A program made the translations under genes and the position numbers. This document shows, one piece after another, positions 1 through 7,555 of a stretch of 64,000 bases of DNA (its first letter is position 1; every line of letters begins with the position of its first letter). Source of the DNA: Prevotella sp. (GTDB taxonomy: Bacteria > Bacteroidota > Bacteroidia > Bacteroidales > Bacteroidaceae); the NCBI GenBank assembly GCA_017460515.1, contig JAFUAY010000032.1:1-64000 (forward strand), in the 5' to 3' direction. Under the pieces are notes generated by a model. It had not been told where the DNA came from, ran no database searches, and saw nothing but the letters and a program-made list of their open reading frames with translations.

Positions 1-23
1 AAGAGCGCAGAATTCTAATATTA

Positions 24-59
24 AAAGCGCCGTTTCCCAACGATGGGAAACGGCGCTTT
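24..59 (-). terminator. Intrinsic terminator after the DUF5723 gene
   Basis: A perfect 15-bp stem (24-38 with 45-59) closes a 6-nt loop. Read on the minus strand it is followed by TTTTAATATT, so it ends transcripts of the DUF5723 gene that stops at 90. Confidence 0.9.
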
Positions 60-89
60 CAGTTTATCTGTTTTTATTGAATCGCTTGC

Positions 90-1628
90 TTAGAAGCTCT
101 TGCCCTTTCCGAGAGGAATGCTCAAGCCTGCGAGTACGTTAGCACACTGTGTGGAATTGCCATAGAAGAAGTAGTCGGTACCGATGTAGAGAGGACCGAG
201 CTTCAGGCCAAGACCGAATGACTTACCAGAGCTCTGAATCATTGAGTAAGAGAGAGCAATATTTGCCCAAGCGCTCAGGTTGTAAGCAGCAGAAAGCGTA
301 AGCTCGCTGATGGTCTTAGGCTTTGCGAAACGACCTGTGTAGAGAGCACCTACCACCAGTTTCTCACCAACGGTATACTGACCACCCAGTGCCAGCGTTG
401 TGTAGAGAGAAGTGGTATAAGACTCACCCTCGCTCTCGTTCATCTCCAACATGTCGTAGTTCACGACCTCATTGTTAGAAACGGCTTTTGCGAAATCATA
501 CAGTCCGTATGCTTTCACCGATCCGTCTGTATTATAGGTATTCTCGTCCTGATCCAGATCATACGTTCTGGCCAGTTTTGCATCAACCTGCTTTGACTCG
601 CTCTTGCTCCAGCTGATGAAGCCCAAGTCGGTGATAGCAGCAGTAACCTCCAGGTTATCCATCACCTCGTAGGTAGCACCCAAGTCGATGCCGAGACCGT
701 AACCGGAAATCTTGAAGCCCTTGAAATCAGCACCATTGATATAGGTATTGTTTCCGTTCTTATCTTTATTGTATTTCCATTCCAGACCGCCCATTGAAGC
801 CTTACCAGTAGCCTCTACAGCAACAGAAGCTTTACCGTGGGCACCAATCTCGTTACGTACAGCCTGAAGCAAGCCCGAAGGATCGTTCTTATAGTCACCA
901 TTCTTATACTTTGACCAGTCAAGATTTGCGTTCTTGAACGATTCCTGGATGTTCTGCACCTTTTCGATATCGATACCAGTCGGTGTATTCACAGACATCT
1001 GCTTGATTTCAAAGTCCATATTGGCAACACCCAGCAAGAGCTTTACCTTACCACCGACCGTCAATTTGTCAGTAACCTTGCGTGCATAACCGATTCCTAC
1101 CTCCTGATAAACCTGCATAGCGATTTTCTCACCAGCCAGGTCTGCGTTCAGACCTTTCTTCCAAGTTTCGTTATCAAGTGATGCACCGTTCATTTCGTTC
1201 ATGAAGGTGAAGATGCTCTTTGGTACTACGGCACCCATTTCAATGCGAGTACCCGTGTTGAAGCTCCAGAAGTTATGGTCGTTGAACCAACCGAACGAAA
1301 TCTGATCCCAAGCCACGTTCATGTTCAGCTTGTTCTCATCCTTCAGTTTGTCCAGGAAGTCTGAACTCTTATAGTAGTCACCATTCTTGTCGAGCATGTC
1401 CTCGATATCGCCAGTGCCTAAAGAGTTTGACTGCAAAGTTACGCTCAACGGACCGAGGATGGGGCTGAAGTAACCGTGTGAAGGAACCTGTGCAGGGTTC
1501 ATCTGCAGTGAATAGGGAACGTCCTGCAAGTACGAAGTACGGAGGAACTGTGCGCTTGCTGTCATAGCCATAGCGCTAGCAAACAAGAACAGACCTGCTC
1601 TCTTTGCGGTGGTTGTGAATCTCATCAT
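90..1628 (-). CDS. DUF5723 family outer-membrane beta-barrel protein
   Basis: This is a 512-residue secreted protein with an N-terminal signal peptide ending near ASAQ (about residue 26) and no cytoplasmic features. The mature part has alternating hydrophobic/polar strands, many Tyr/Gly pairs and a C-terminal strand rich in Gly and Phe, as expected of an outer-membrane barrel. The motif NPAQVP close to the mature N-terminus and the overall pattern match the Bacteroidota family DUF5723, whose function is unknown. Two Met codons open the frame and either could start it. It has its own promoter (1677-1707) and a strong terminator (24-59), so it is probably monocistronic. The family call is from memory of the pattern; no substrate can be inferred. 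Confidence 0.8.
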   Translation of the reverse strand: MMRFTTTAKRAGLFLFASAMAMTASAQFLRTSYLQDVPYSLQMNPAQVPSHGYFSPILGPLSVTLQSNSLGTGDIEDMLDKNGDYYKSSDFLDKLKDENKLNMNVAWDQISFGWFNDHNFWSFNTGTRIEMGAVVPKSIFTFMNEMNGASLDNETWKKGLNADLAGEKIAMQVYQEVGIGYARKVTDKLTVGGKVKLLLGVANMDFEIKQMSVNTPTGIDIEKVQNIQESFKNANLDWSKYKNGDYKNDPSGLLQAVRNEIGAHGKASVAVEATGKASMGGLEWKYNKDKNGNNTYINGADFKGFKISGYGLGIDLGATYEVMDNLEVTAAITDLGFISWSKSESKQVDAKLARTYDLDQDENTYNTDGSVKAYGLYDFAKAVSNNEVVNYDMLEMNESEGESYTTSLYTTLALGGQYTVGEKLVVGALYTGRFAKPKTISELTLSAAYNLSAWANIALSYSMIQSSGKSFGLGLKLGPLYIGTDYFFYGNSTQCANVLAGLSIPLGKGKSF

Positions 1629-1676
1629 ATTGATAAAAATTAGTAAAACTTAATGTACATTGTTGATTTACAAGTG

Positions 1677-1707
1677 CAAAAATAAACAAAAAAGAACACT
1701 TTTCAAA
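1677..1707 (-). promoter_or_regulatory. Bacteroidota-type promoter of the DUF5723 gene
   Basis: On the minus strand TTTG (1707-1704), a 19-nt spacer and TATTTTTG (1684-1677) match the TTTG-N19-21-TAnnTTTG consensus. The start codon lies about 40 nt downstream of the expected transcription start. Confidence 0.75.
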
Positions 1708-1766
1708 ATTTTTAATTAAAAAAAGTGGCACAACGCTCAAAAAACTTCCTTTTTGGACATTTTTGA

Positions 1767-1854
1767 GCAAAACTAGGCTTTACGATGAGCAAAACTAGGC
1801 TTTGCCCTGGGCAAAACTACGTTTTGCTATTGGCAATCCTATGTTTTGCTCAAA
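1767..1854. repeat. Tandem array A, four 22-bp units
   Basis: Units begin at 1767, 1789, 1811 and 1833, exactly 22 bp apart. Each starts GCAAAAC or GCAATC and carries CTTT/TTTT eleven bases later, so the unit resolves into two 11-bp halves. Unit 2 holds GCAAAACTAGGCTTTGC, a near-palindrome that recurs exactly at 53818-53834. The array ends 6 bp before the menB stop codon and lies upstream of the DUF5723 promoter. The period is not a multiple of three, so it is not a coding repeat. Function unknown. Confidence 0.9.
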
Positions 1855-1860
1855 GTCCTG

Positions 1861-2730
1861 TTAGGGAATCTTCGGATACTGGTCGAAGTCAGGCTTGCGT
1901 TTTTCAAGGAAAGCCTTACCACCCTCTTGCGCCTCATCGAGGAAATAATAGAGCATCGTAGCGTCGCCAGCCAACTGCTGAATACCAGCCTGTCCGTCCA
2001 GTTCGGCATTCAGTCCTGCCTTGATCATGCGTAGGGCGATGGGCGAACGTTCCATCATGGTCTCTGCCCAACTGACGCACTCGTCTTCCAGCTGTTCGAT
2101 AGGTACCACTTTGTTGACCATTCCCATCTGTTCTGCCTCGCGCGCCGAATATTGTCGACAGAGGAACCAGATCTCACGAGCCTTCTTCTGACCGACGATG
2201 CGTGCCAGATAGCTGCTGCCGAATCCTGCATCGAACGAGCCCACCTTGGGACCCGTCTGTCCGAAGATAGCATTTTCGGAAGCAATTGTCAAGTCACAAA
2301 CGAGATGAAGAACGTGTCCGCCACCGATAGCGTAGCCGTTGACCATCGCAATAACCGGCTTGGGTAAACGGCGAATCTGCATCTGAACATCGAGAACAGA
2401 AAGACGCGGAACGCCCTCATCATCGATATATCCGCCGCGCCCCTTCACGTGCATGTCGCCACCTGAACAGAACGCATGCTTCACGTCGGCCAGCGTCTTT
2501 CCTTCGGGCACCTCACTCATAGCACCCGTTAGCAATACCACGCGAATGTTCTGCATCTCCCGACAGATGGCAAACGCCTGCGACAGTTCCAGTGTGGTGC
2601 GTGGTGTGAAAGCGTTGCGATAACGAGCACGGTTGATGGTAATCTTTGCAATTCCATTATACTCCTCGAAGAGAATCTCCTCGAACTTCTTAATCTCTTT
2701 CCATTGTCTCTGAGTCATATTCTTATTCAT
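1861..2730 (-). CDS. menB: 1,4-dihydroxy-2-naphthoyl-CoA synthase
   Basis: MenB closes the second ring in menaquinone synthesis by an intramolecular Claisen condensation of o-succinylbenzoyl-CoA. The 289-residue product shows the crotonase-family fold signature, including [18 protein letters not shown] (CoA/oxyanion region) and [18 protein letters not shown], and the family-typical C-terminal [14 protein letters not shown]. The open frame extends further upstream, but the promoter at 2748-2755 places the transcription start near 2741, so the start is Met at 2730 or Met at 2718. No other men genes adjoin it; menA lies at 36.3 kb. It is probably transcribed alone. The family is very well conserved, so the call is firm. 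Confidence 0.95.
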   Translation of the reverse strand: MNKNMTQRQWKEIKKFEEILFEEYNGIAKITINRARYRNAFTPRTTLELSQAFAICREMQNIRVVLLTGAMSEVPEGKTLADVKHAFCSGGDMHVKGRGGYIDDEGVPRLSVLDVQMQIRRLPKPVIAMVNGYAIGGGHVLHLVCDLTIASENAIFGQTGPKVGSFDAGFGSSYLARIVGQKKAREIWFLCRQYSAREAEQMGMVNKVVPIEQLEDECVSWAETMMERSPIALRMIKAGLNAELDGQAGIQQLAGDATMLYYFLDEAQEGGKAFLEKRKPDFDQYPKIP

Positions 2731-2747
2731 TTGTTGTTTTCGGCTGT

Positions 2748-2779
2748 CAAAGGTACGAATAAGTGAGCGAAACGCCAAA
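2748..2779 (-). promoter_or_regulatory. menB promoter
   Basis: TTTG (2779-2776), a 20-nt spacer and TACCTTTG (2755-2748) give a full match to the Bacteroidota consensus. The predicted transcription start is about 11 nt before the chosen menB start, which rules out the longer upstream frame. Confidence 0.8.
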
Positions 2780-3085
2780 ACAAATTGAGTTTTTTTTGAG
2801 TTTTTGAAGCCCAGGCAAAACAACGTAACATATTGAATATCAAGCACTTGATTACTCAATTTTGAGTTTTTACCATACTTTCTTCAAAAAAAAAGAAAAT
2901 GAAACCATTACATAAGAAGTTTTTCGGAAAAAGTCGTTAAAAACTCAAACAGATCTCCTGAAACGCCGTGTGGCAGGGCATTTCAGCTCATCTGACGGAT
3001 CATCAAAAACTCAAAAAAAACTCAAATATCTCGAAAAGCGTCACAGCTGATACGCTTAGTAACAATTAGGTCATTCATCAAAAAA

Positions 3086-3111
3086 AGCGGTCCCTCCGAA
3101 AGAGAACCGCT
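3086..3111 (-). terminator. Terminator of the EF-G paralogue gene
   Basis: AGCGGT (86-91 of this line) pairs with ACCGCT (106-111), extended by weaker pairs, and the minus strand continues into seven T residues. It lies 30 bp after the stop codon. Confidence 0.85.
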
Positions 3112-3140
3112 TCATTTTATGATGGATGTTAGAGGAAAGA

Positions 3141-5300
3141 TTAATCCTCGTCCTTCATCTCAGCCTCATGCTCCTTGATCAGCTGCTGCTGGATATCGTT
3201 CGGCACAAGCTCGTAGGAAGCAAACTTCGTTGAGAACGAAGCACGTCCACCGGTGATAGAGCTCAGTGCGATAGAGTAGTTAGAGAGCTCCTTGAGAGGA
3301 ATCTTGGCAGACAGTTTCTGATAGCCAGCCTCTGAGTCCATACCCATGATGATAGCACGGCGACCCTGCAGATCACTCATCACGTCACCCATATAGTCGG
3401 CAGGCACGTATACCTCCAGGTCATAGATAGGCTCCAGCACCTTTGGACCTGCCTCACGGAAGGCAGCTGAGAAGGCGTTGCGTGCAGCCAGCATGAACGA
3501 AAGTTCGTTAGAGTCGACGGGGTGCATCTTACCATCGTAGACGATGACGCGAACGTCACGGGCATACGAACCAGTCAGAGGACCTTGCTCCATACGTTCC
3601 ATCACACCCTTCAGGATAGCAGGCATGAAGCGCATATCGATGGCACCACCAACAACGCTGTTGATGAATACGAGCTTGCCGCCCCACTCCAGGTCTTTCT
3701 CTTCCTTCGACTTGATGTTCATCTTGAACTCCTGTCCGTTGATGGTGAACGATGTAGGATCGGGCATTCCGTCAGCGTATGGCTCCACAATCAGGTGTAC
3801 CTCACCGAACTGACCTGCACCACCCGACTGCTTCTTATGACGATAGTCAGCACGTGCCATCTTCGTGATGGTCTCACGATAAGGAATCTTCGGCTCCAGA
3901 TAGTCAATCTTGATCTTCTCGTTGTTCTCCATGCGCCACTTCAAGGTACGCAGGTGGAACTCACCCTGACCATGAACGATAATCTGGCGCAACTCCTTCG
4001 ACTGCTCGACAACCCATGTGGGATCCTCCTGGCGCATCTTGGTCAGGGCCACCATCATCTTCTCAGTCTCAGCCTCGTTCTGGGCCTTGATAGCACGAGA
4101 GTACTTAGAGTTAGGATACTTGATGAAGTCATAGCGCCACTCACAATCCTTACCGTTCAGGGCGTTACCCGTCTTCACATCCTTCAGTTTTACGGTACAG
4201 CCGATATCACCAGCCTTCAGTTCGTCGACAGGAATACGGTTGGCACCTGCACAAGCATAGATAGTACCGATGCGCTCCTTTGAACCGCGATCTGCATTGG
4301 TCAGGTCGTCACCGCTCTTCACAGCGCCGCTCATCACCTTGAAGTACTGAACCTCACCGATATGGGGCTCAACACCAGTCTTGAAGAAATAGAGTGAGCA
4401 GGGGCCTGCTGAATCAGGATTGACTTCCTCACCGCGAGTGTTGCGAACCTTCGGCATCTCACTGACGAAAGGCACAACGTTGCCCAGGAACTCCATCAGA
4501 CGGCGAACACCCATATCCTTACCTGCGCAAACGCAGAAGACAGGGAAGATACTGCGAGTGACGAGACCCTTGCGGATGCCCTCACGCATCTCGTCCTCGG
4601 TGAGGCTCTCGCTCTCGAAGAACTTCTCCATCAGCGTATCATCGTTGGCAGCAGCAGCCTCAACGAGGGCAGCATGCAACTCCTTGGCTTTCTCCATTTC
4701 CTCAGCAGGAATCTCCTCGATGATAGGAGCACCACCTTCAGGCTTCCACGAGTACTTCTTCATCAGCAGCACGTCGATAACGGCATTGAAGCCAGGACCT
4801 GTGGCAATAGGATACTGTACGGGAACGCACTTCTCGCCATAGATTTCCTTCATGTTGTTCAGCAACGCATCGAAGTCGCAGTTCTCGCGATCCAGCTGGT
4901 TCACCAGGAAGATAACGGGCTTATCCAGTTTGTCGGTATAACGGAAAGCATTCTGAGTGCCTACCTCCGGACCATACTGGCCATTAATCAAAATAACTGC
5001 CTGATCAGTAACGTTCAAAGCGGTGATAGCACCACCTACGAAATCGTCAGAACCTGGGCAGTCAATGATGTTCAATTTCTTATTGTTCCATTCCACGTGG
5101 AAGACGGTAGAGAATACGCTATAGCCATATTCCTGCTCCACTGGGAAGTAGTCGCTCATGGTGTTTTTACCCTCTACGGTACCACGGCGCTTGATAATAC
5201 CGGCCTCGTAGACCATTGCTTCGGCAAGAGTAGTCTTGCCGCTACCCGCACTGCCAAGCAGCGCAATGTTTTTAATCTCGTTTGTCTGATAAACTTTCAT
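3141..5300 (-). CDS. fusA2: Elongation factor G paralogue (EF-G2 type) with degenerate GTPase motifs
   Basis: The 719-residue protein has the full EF-G domain order: G domain, domain II, III, IV and V. The P-loop GSAGSGKT is at residues 16-23, but other GTPase motifs are altered. G3 reads DCPGS (80-84), with Ser where translational GTPases have the catalytic His. G4 reads NQLD (134-137) instead of NKxD. Switch I reads EYGYSVFS, without the usual RGITI. This fits the Bacteroides EF-G2 paralogue, which is reported to translocate ribosomes without GTP hydrolysis under carbon limitation. It is not the str-operon fusA: no rpsL, rpsG or tuf adjoins it. It stands alone with its own terminator. No good TAnnTTTG box was seen upstream. 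Assignment to EF-G2 is by motif; biochemical behaviour here is inferred. Confidence 0.85.
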   Translation of the reverse strand: MKVYQTNEIKNIALLGSAGSGKTTLAEAMVYEAGIIKRRGTVEGKNTMSDYFPVEQEYGYSVFSTVFHVEWNNKKLNIIDCPGSDDFVGGAITALNVTDQAVILINGQYGPEVGTQNAFRYTDKLDKPVIFLVNQLDRENCDFDALLNNMKEIYGEKCVPVQYPIATGPGFNAVIDVLLMKKYSWKPEGGAPIIEEIPAEEMEKAKELHAALVEAAAANDDTLMEKFFESESLTEDEMREGIRKGLVTRSIFPVFCVCAGKDMGVRRLMEFLGNVVPFVSEMPKVRNTRGEEVNPDSAGPCSLYFFKTGVEPHIGEVQYFKVMSGAVKSGDDLTNADRGSKERIGTIYACAGANRIPVDELKAGDIGCTVKLKDVKTGNALNGKDCEWRYDFIKYPNSKYSRAIKAQNEAETEKMMVALTKMRQEDPTWVVEQSKELRQIIVHGQGEFHLRTLKWRMENNEKIKIDYLEPKIPYRETITKMARADYRHKKQSGGAGQFGEVHLIVEPYADGMPDPTSFTINGQEFKMNIKSKEEKDLEWGGKLVFINSVVGGAIDMRFMPAILKGVMERMEQGPLTGSYARDVRVIVYDGKMHPVDSNELSFMLAARNAFSAAFREAGPKVLEPIYDLEVYVPADYMGDVMSDLQGRRAIIMGMDSEAGYQKLSAKIPLKELSNYSIALSSITGGRASFSTKFASYELVPNDIQQQLIKEHEAEMKDED

Positions 5301-5428
5301 AACAGTTATAGTTTTTAGTTATTAATATGTTGTTTAAAGGTTATCGTCCTTATTTGCGGCGTCTAAATTAGGCATTTTTCTACAAACTGCCAAACACCAC
5401 TTTCAAATATTAAACTTTATTAGTACTT

Positions 5429-6157
5429 TCAATCCCATAATTTCTCTGCCTTATACTTTACATGCGAGGGACCAACCAGAATCACATAGAGATTCTTCAG
5501 GAACTTCAAGGCCGTTATCACCCATACGATGATGCAGCCAACAAACATTAAGAATAAGGTGCCAAAGTAAAACAGGCCACCAAAGATTGGCAGGAGGATG
5601 ACGCCCAGGATGATGCATCCAATAAGTCCTCCCAGAATCAGCCAGATACTTGTGAAGAGTGCATAAAATACAGCAACGCATGCGCTCCAGATGCTTATGC
5701 CGATACTCATAGAAGCTGTTTTAACTGCATTGATAGCCGAGTCGCCAACCTTTGCTCCACCAAGTACCACATTCTTATGAGCAATAGCATCTTTCAATTG
5801 TTCCTCATTGATAGGTCGGAACGACACAAGATAATAGCAGATGAAATAGGCAACCGTCAGATAAAAAATATACCATAGGATGCTATTATCGGGCACACCC
5901 TCTTTGGTAACACTGTCGAATATACTGTCGCCAAACCAAGAATGGGGTAAATACTTCACACAATACTGAGCAGCAACACTTCCTACATATACAAGGAAGA
6001 AAAACATCATGAAGATGCTGCCGTTATTGGCGAAAGCAACTGACTCCTTGCGGCGAAACAACACATTCAGCACCGCATTGATTATCACCAGGAAAAGAGG
6101 CACAAAGCCTAAGAGGATTTGCTGGGTTGTCGAAAGGGAATTAAAGAAATCAAACAT
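5429..6157 (-). CDS. Uncharacterised multi-pass membrane protein
   Basis: The 242-residue product is not recognised. It has about five to six hydrophobic segments: near residues 12-34, 47-65, 93-110, and a dense block from about 150 to 222. The connecting segment around 115-145 is polar (REN/QL, AHKNVVLGG), and the C-terminus KYKAEKLWD is charged. It has no signal peptide, ATPase motif or known catalytic residues. It has its own promoter at 6223-6230 with a leader of about 60 nt and is separated from the EF-G paralogue by 128 bp, so it is probably a single-gene transcript. An inner-membrane location is likely. Confidence 0.75.
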   Translation of the reverse strand: MFDFFNSLSTTQQILLGFVPLFLVIINAVLNVLFRRKESVAFANNGSIFMMFFFLVYVGSVAAQYCVKYLPHSWFGDSIFDSVTKEGVPDNSILWYIFYLTVAYFICYYLVSFRPINEEQLKDAIAHKNVVLGGAKVGDSAINAVKTASMSIGISIWSACVAVFYALFTSIWLILGGLIGCIILGVILLPIFGGLFYFGTLFLMFVGCIIVWVITALKFLKNLYVILVGPSHVKYKAEKLWD

Positions 6158-6222
6158 AAAGGTTCAGAATTATTGGTTAATGATTATACTGTTGCCACTT
6201 GATTGTAGGCATTAAAACAATG

Positions 6223-6230
6223 CAAAGGTA
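6223..6230 (-). promoter_or_regulatory. -7 box for the membrane protein gene
   Basis: TACCTTTG on the minus strand, 66 bp before the start codon. No convincing TTTG at the expected upstream spacing was found. Confidence 0.6.
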
Positions 6231-6272
6231 AATAATAATTTGGAAAATAGAAATAATGTGCCGATTATTTCG

Positions 6273-6280
6273 TACTTTTG
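6273..6280 (+). promoter_or_regulatory. -7 box for hemW
   Basis: TACTTTTG lies 47 bp before the hemW TTG start and back-to-back with the minus-strand box at 6223-6230. Confidence 0.6.
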
Positions 6281-6326
6281 CATTGAAAAAAGGAAAAAGT
6301 AACCATCAATTCACATCAATTATACA

Positions 6327-7472
6327 TTGGCAGGCCTTTATATCCATATTCCATTCTGCAAGAGTCGCTGCATCTATTGCGGCTTCTATTCTACAACGCT
6401 CCACGAATGGCGACAGCGATATCTTGATGCTGTGTGCCAAGAGATGTTAGAAAGAGGCAAGGATTCAAGTGACAGAATCAACACAATCTATCTTGGAGGA
6501 GGAACACCCAGCCTGCTCACCCCCGAGCAACTACAGCAACTCTTTATATATATAAATAAGGTGTACGGATTAGAGCATGCTGAAGAAATAACGATGGAGT
6601 GCAATCCTGACGACCTGACTCCAGAATATGTTGAAGCACTCTCACAACTGCCCATCAGCCGGGTATCGATGGGAGCACAGACCTTTGATGCCGAACGCCT
6701 GCGCTTTCTTCATCGCCGACACTCGGCAGAGCAGGTGTCGCAAGCCGTAACGCTCCTGCGCAAAGCAGGTATCAAGAACATCAGCATAGACCTGATGTAC
6801 GGCTTCCCCGACGAGACCATCGACAGCTGGCACCACGATATTGACTGTGCTTTGGCTCTTGAACCCGAACATCTATCAGCCTACGCCTTGATGTACGAAG
6901 AAGGCACCCCACTCTATCAGCAACTGGCAAGCAACGCTGTCAATGAGATTGATGAAGAACTGAGCCTGCAGATGTTCAGCGACCTCATAGACCGTCTGTC
7001 TGCAGCAGGCTATGAGCATTACGAAATCAGCAACTTCGCAAAGTGGAAATCGGGCAGCGACGGACAGCATAAAGACAGCTACCGTTCAAGACACAACAGC
7101 AATTACTGGAACCAGACACCCTACATCGGCCTGGGAGCTGCCGCCCACAGCTATGACGGCCGCCACTGCAGAAGATGGAACATTGACGACATCAAAGCGT
7201 ATGTCAACGGCATAGAGAACGGACAGCTTGTCTTTGAACAGGAAACCATCAATAGCGACACGCGCTACAACGACCTGATACTAACGGCTCTGCGCACTTG
7301 TGAAGGGCTGAATCTCCCTCTCCTACCCGATGTTCAAGCGCAGTACTGCCTTCGCGAAGCTCAAAGATTTATTGATGACGGAAGACTTCTTAGAGAGGGG
7401 AACAGACTTCGTCTGACCCGCAAAGGAATCTTTGTGAGCAACATGATTATGAGTGAATTGATGAAAATTTAA
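6327..7472 (+). CDS. hemW: Radical SAM heme chaperone HemW
   Basis: HemW delivers heme to membrane enzymes and is related to, but distinct from, coproporphyrinogen dehydrogenase HemN. The iron-sulfur motif CKSRCIYC (Cys11, Cys15, Cys18) is CxxxCxxC, as in all radical SAM enzymes of this branch, followed by YLGGGTPS (SAM binding, about 55-62). The 381-residue length fits HemW (about 370-400) rather than HemN (about 450). The start is a TTG codon: the family begins MAGxYIHIPFC, which matches this codon exactly, and no ATG or GTG lies upstream in frame. The promoter box is at 6273-6280. The next gene starts 83 bp on under its own promoter. Confidence 0.92.
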   Translation: MAGLYIHIPFCKSRCIYCGFYSTTLHEWRQRYLDAVCQEMLERGKDSSDRINTIYLGGGTPSLLTPEQLQQLFIYINKVYGLEHAEEITMECNPDDLTPEYVEALSQLPISRVSMGAQTFDAERLRFLHRRHSAEQVSQAVTLLRKAGIKNISIDLMYGFPDETIDSWHHDIDCALALEPEHLSAYALMYEEGTPLYQQLASNAVNEIDEELSLQMFSDLIDRLSAAGYEHYEISNFAKWKSGSDGQHKDSYRSRHNSNYWNQTPYIGLGAAAHSYDGRHCRRWNIDDIKAYVNGIENGQLVFEQETINSDTRYNDLILTALRTCEGLNLPLLPDVQAQYCLREAQRFIDDGRLLREGNRLRLTRKGIFVSNMIMSELMKI

Positions 7473-7500
7473 TATTGAAACATAAAAAATGCACAAAAAA

Positions 7501-7532
7501 TTTGCGAATGAGCAAAAAACGCAGTACCTTTG
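7501..7532 (+). promoter_or_regulatory. Promoter of the tandem acyl-CoA synthetase genes
   Basis: TTTG (7501-7504), a 20-nt spacer and TACCTTTG (7525-7532) match the Bacteroidota consensus in full. The start codon is 23 bp downstream. Confidence 0.85.
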
Positions 7533-7555
7533 CACAAAATTTTGTTTAATGTGCA

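Larger units (their letters stand above)
2731..3140. other. Intergenic region between the EF-G paralogue and menB
   Basis: This A/T-rich gap holds the EF-G terminator (3086-3111), the menB promoter (2748-2779) and several scattered copies of ACTCAAA or its complement. A 9-bp stem with a 9-nt loop forms at 2959-2985 and pairs completely only as minus-strand RNA (one G-U pair). No T-run follows it, so it is not an obvious terminator. No gene is supported here. Confidence 0.6.

Noticed and set aside
1576-1770. 64-codon frame over the DUF5723 start
   Set aside because: Overlaps the promoter and signal peptide of the real gene in another frame; no support.
3141-5300. Canonical essential fusA
   Set aside because: Catalytic His, NKxD and switch I residues are replaced and no str-operon genes adjoin it.
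6327-7472. Oxygen-independent coproporphyrinogen oxidase HemN
   Set aside because: Length and N-terminus fit HemW, without the HemN-specific N-terminal extension.
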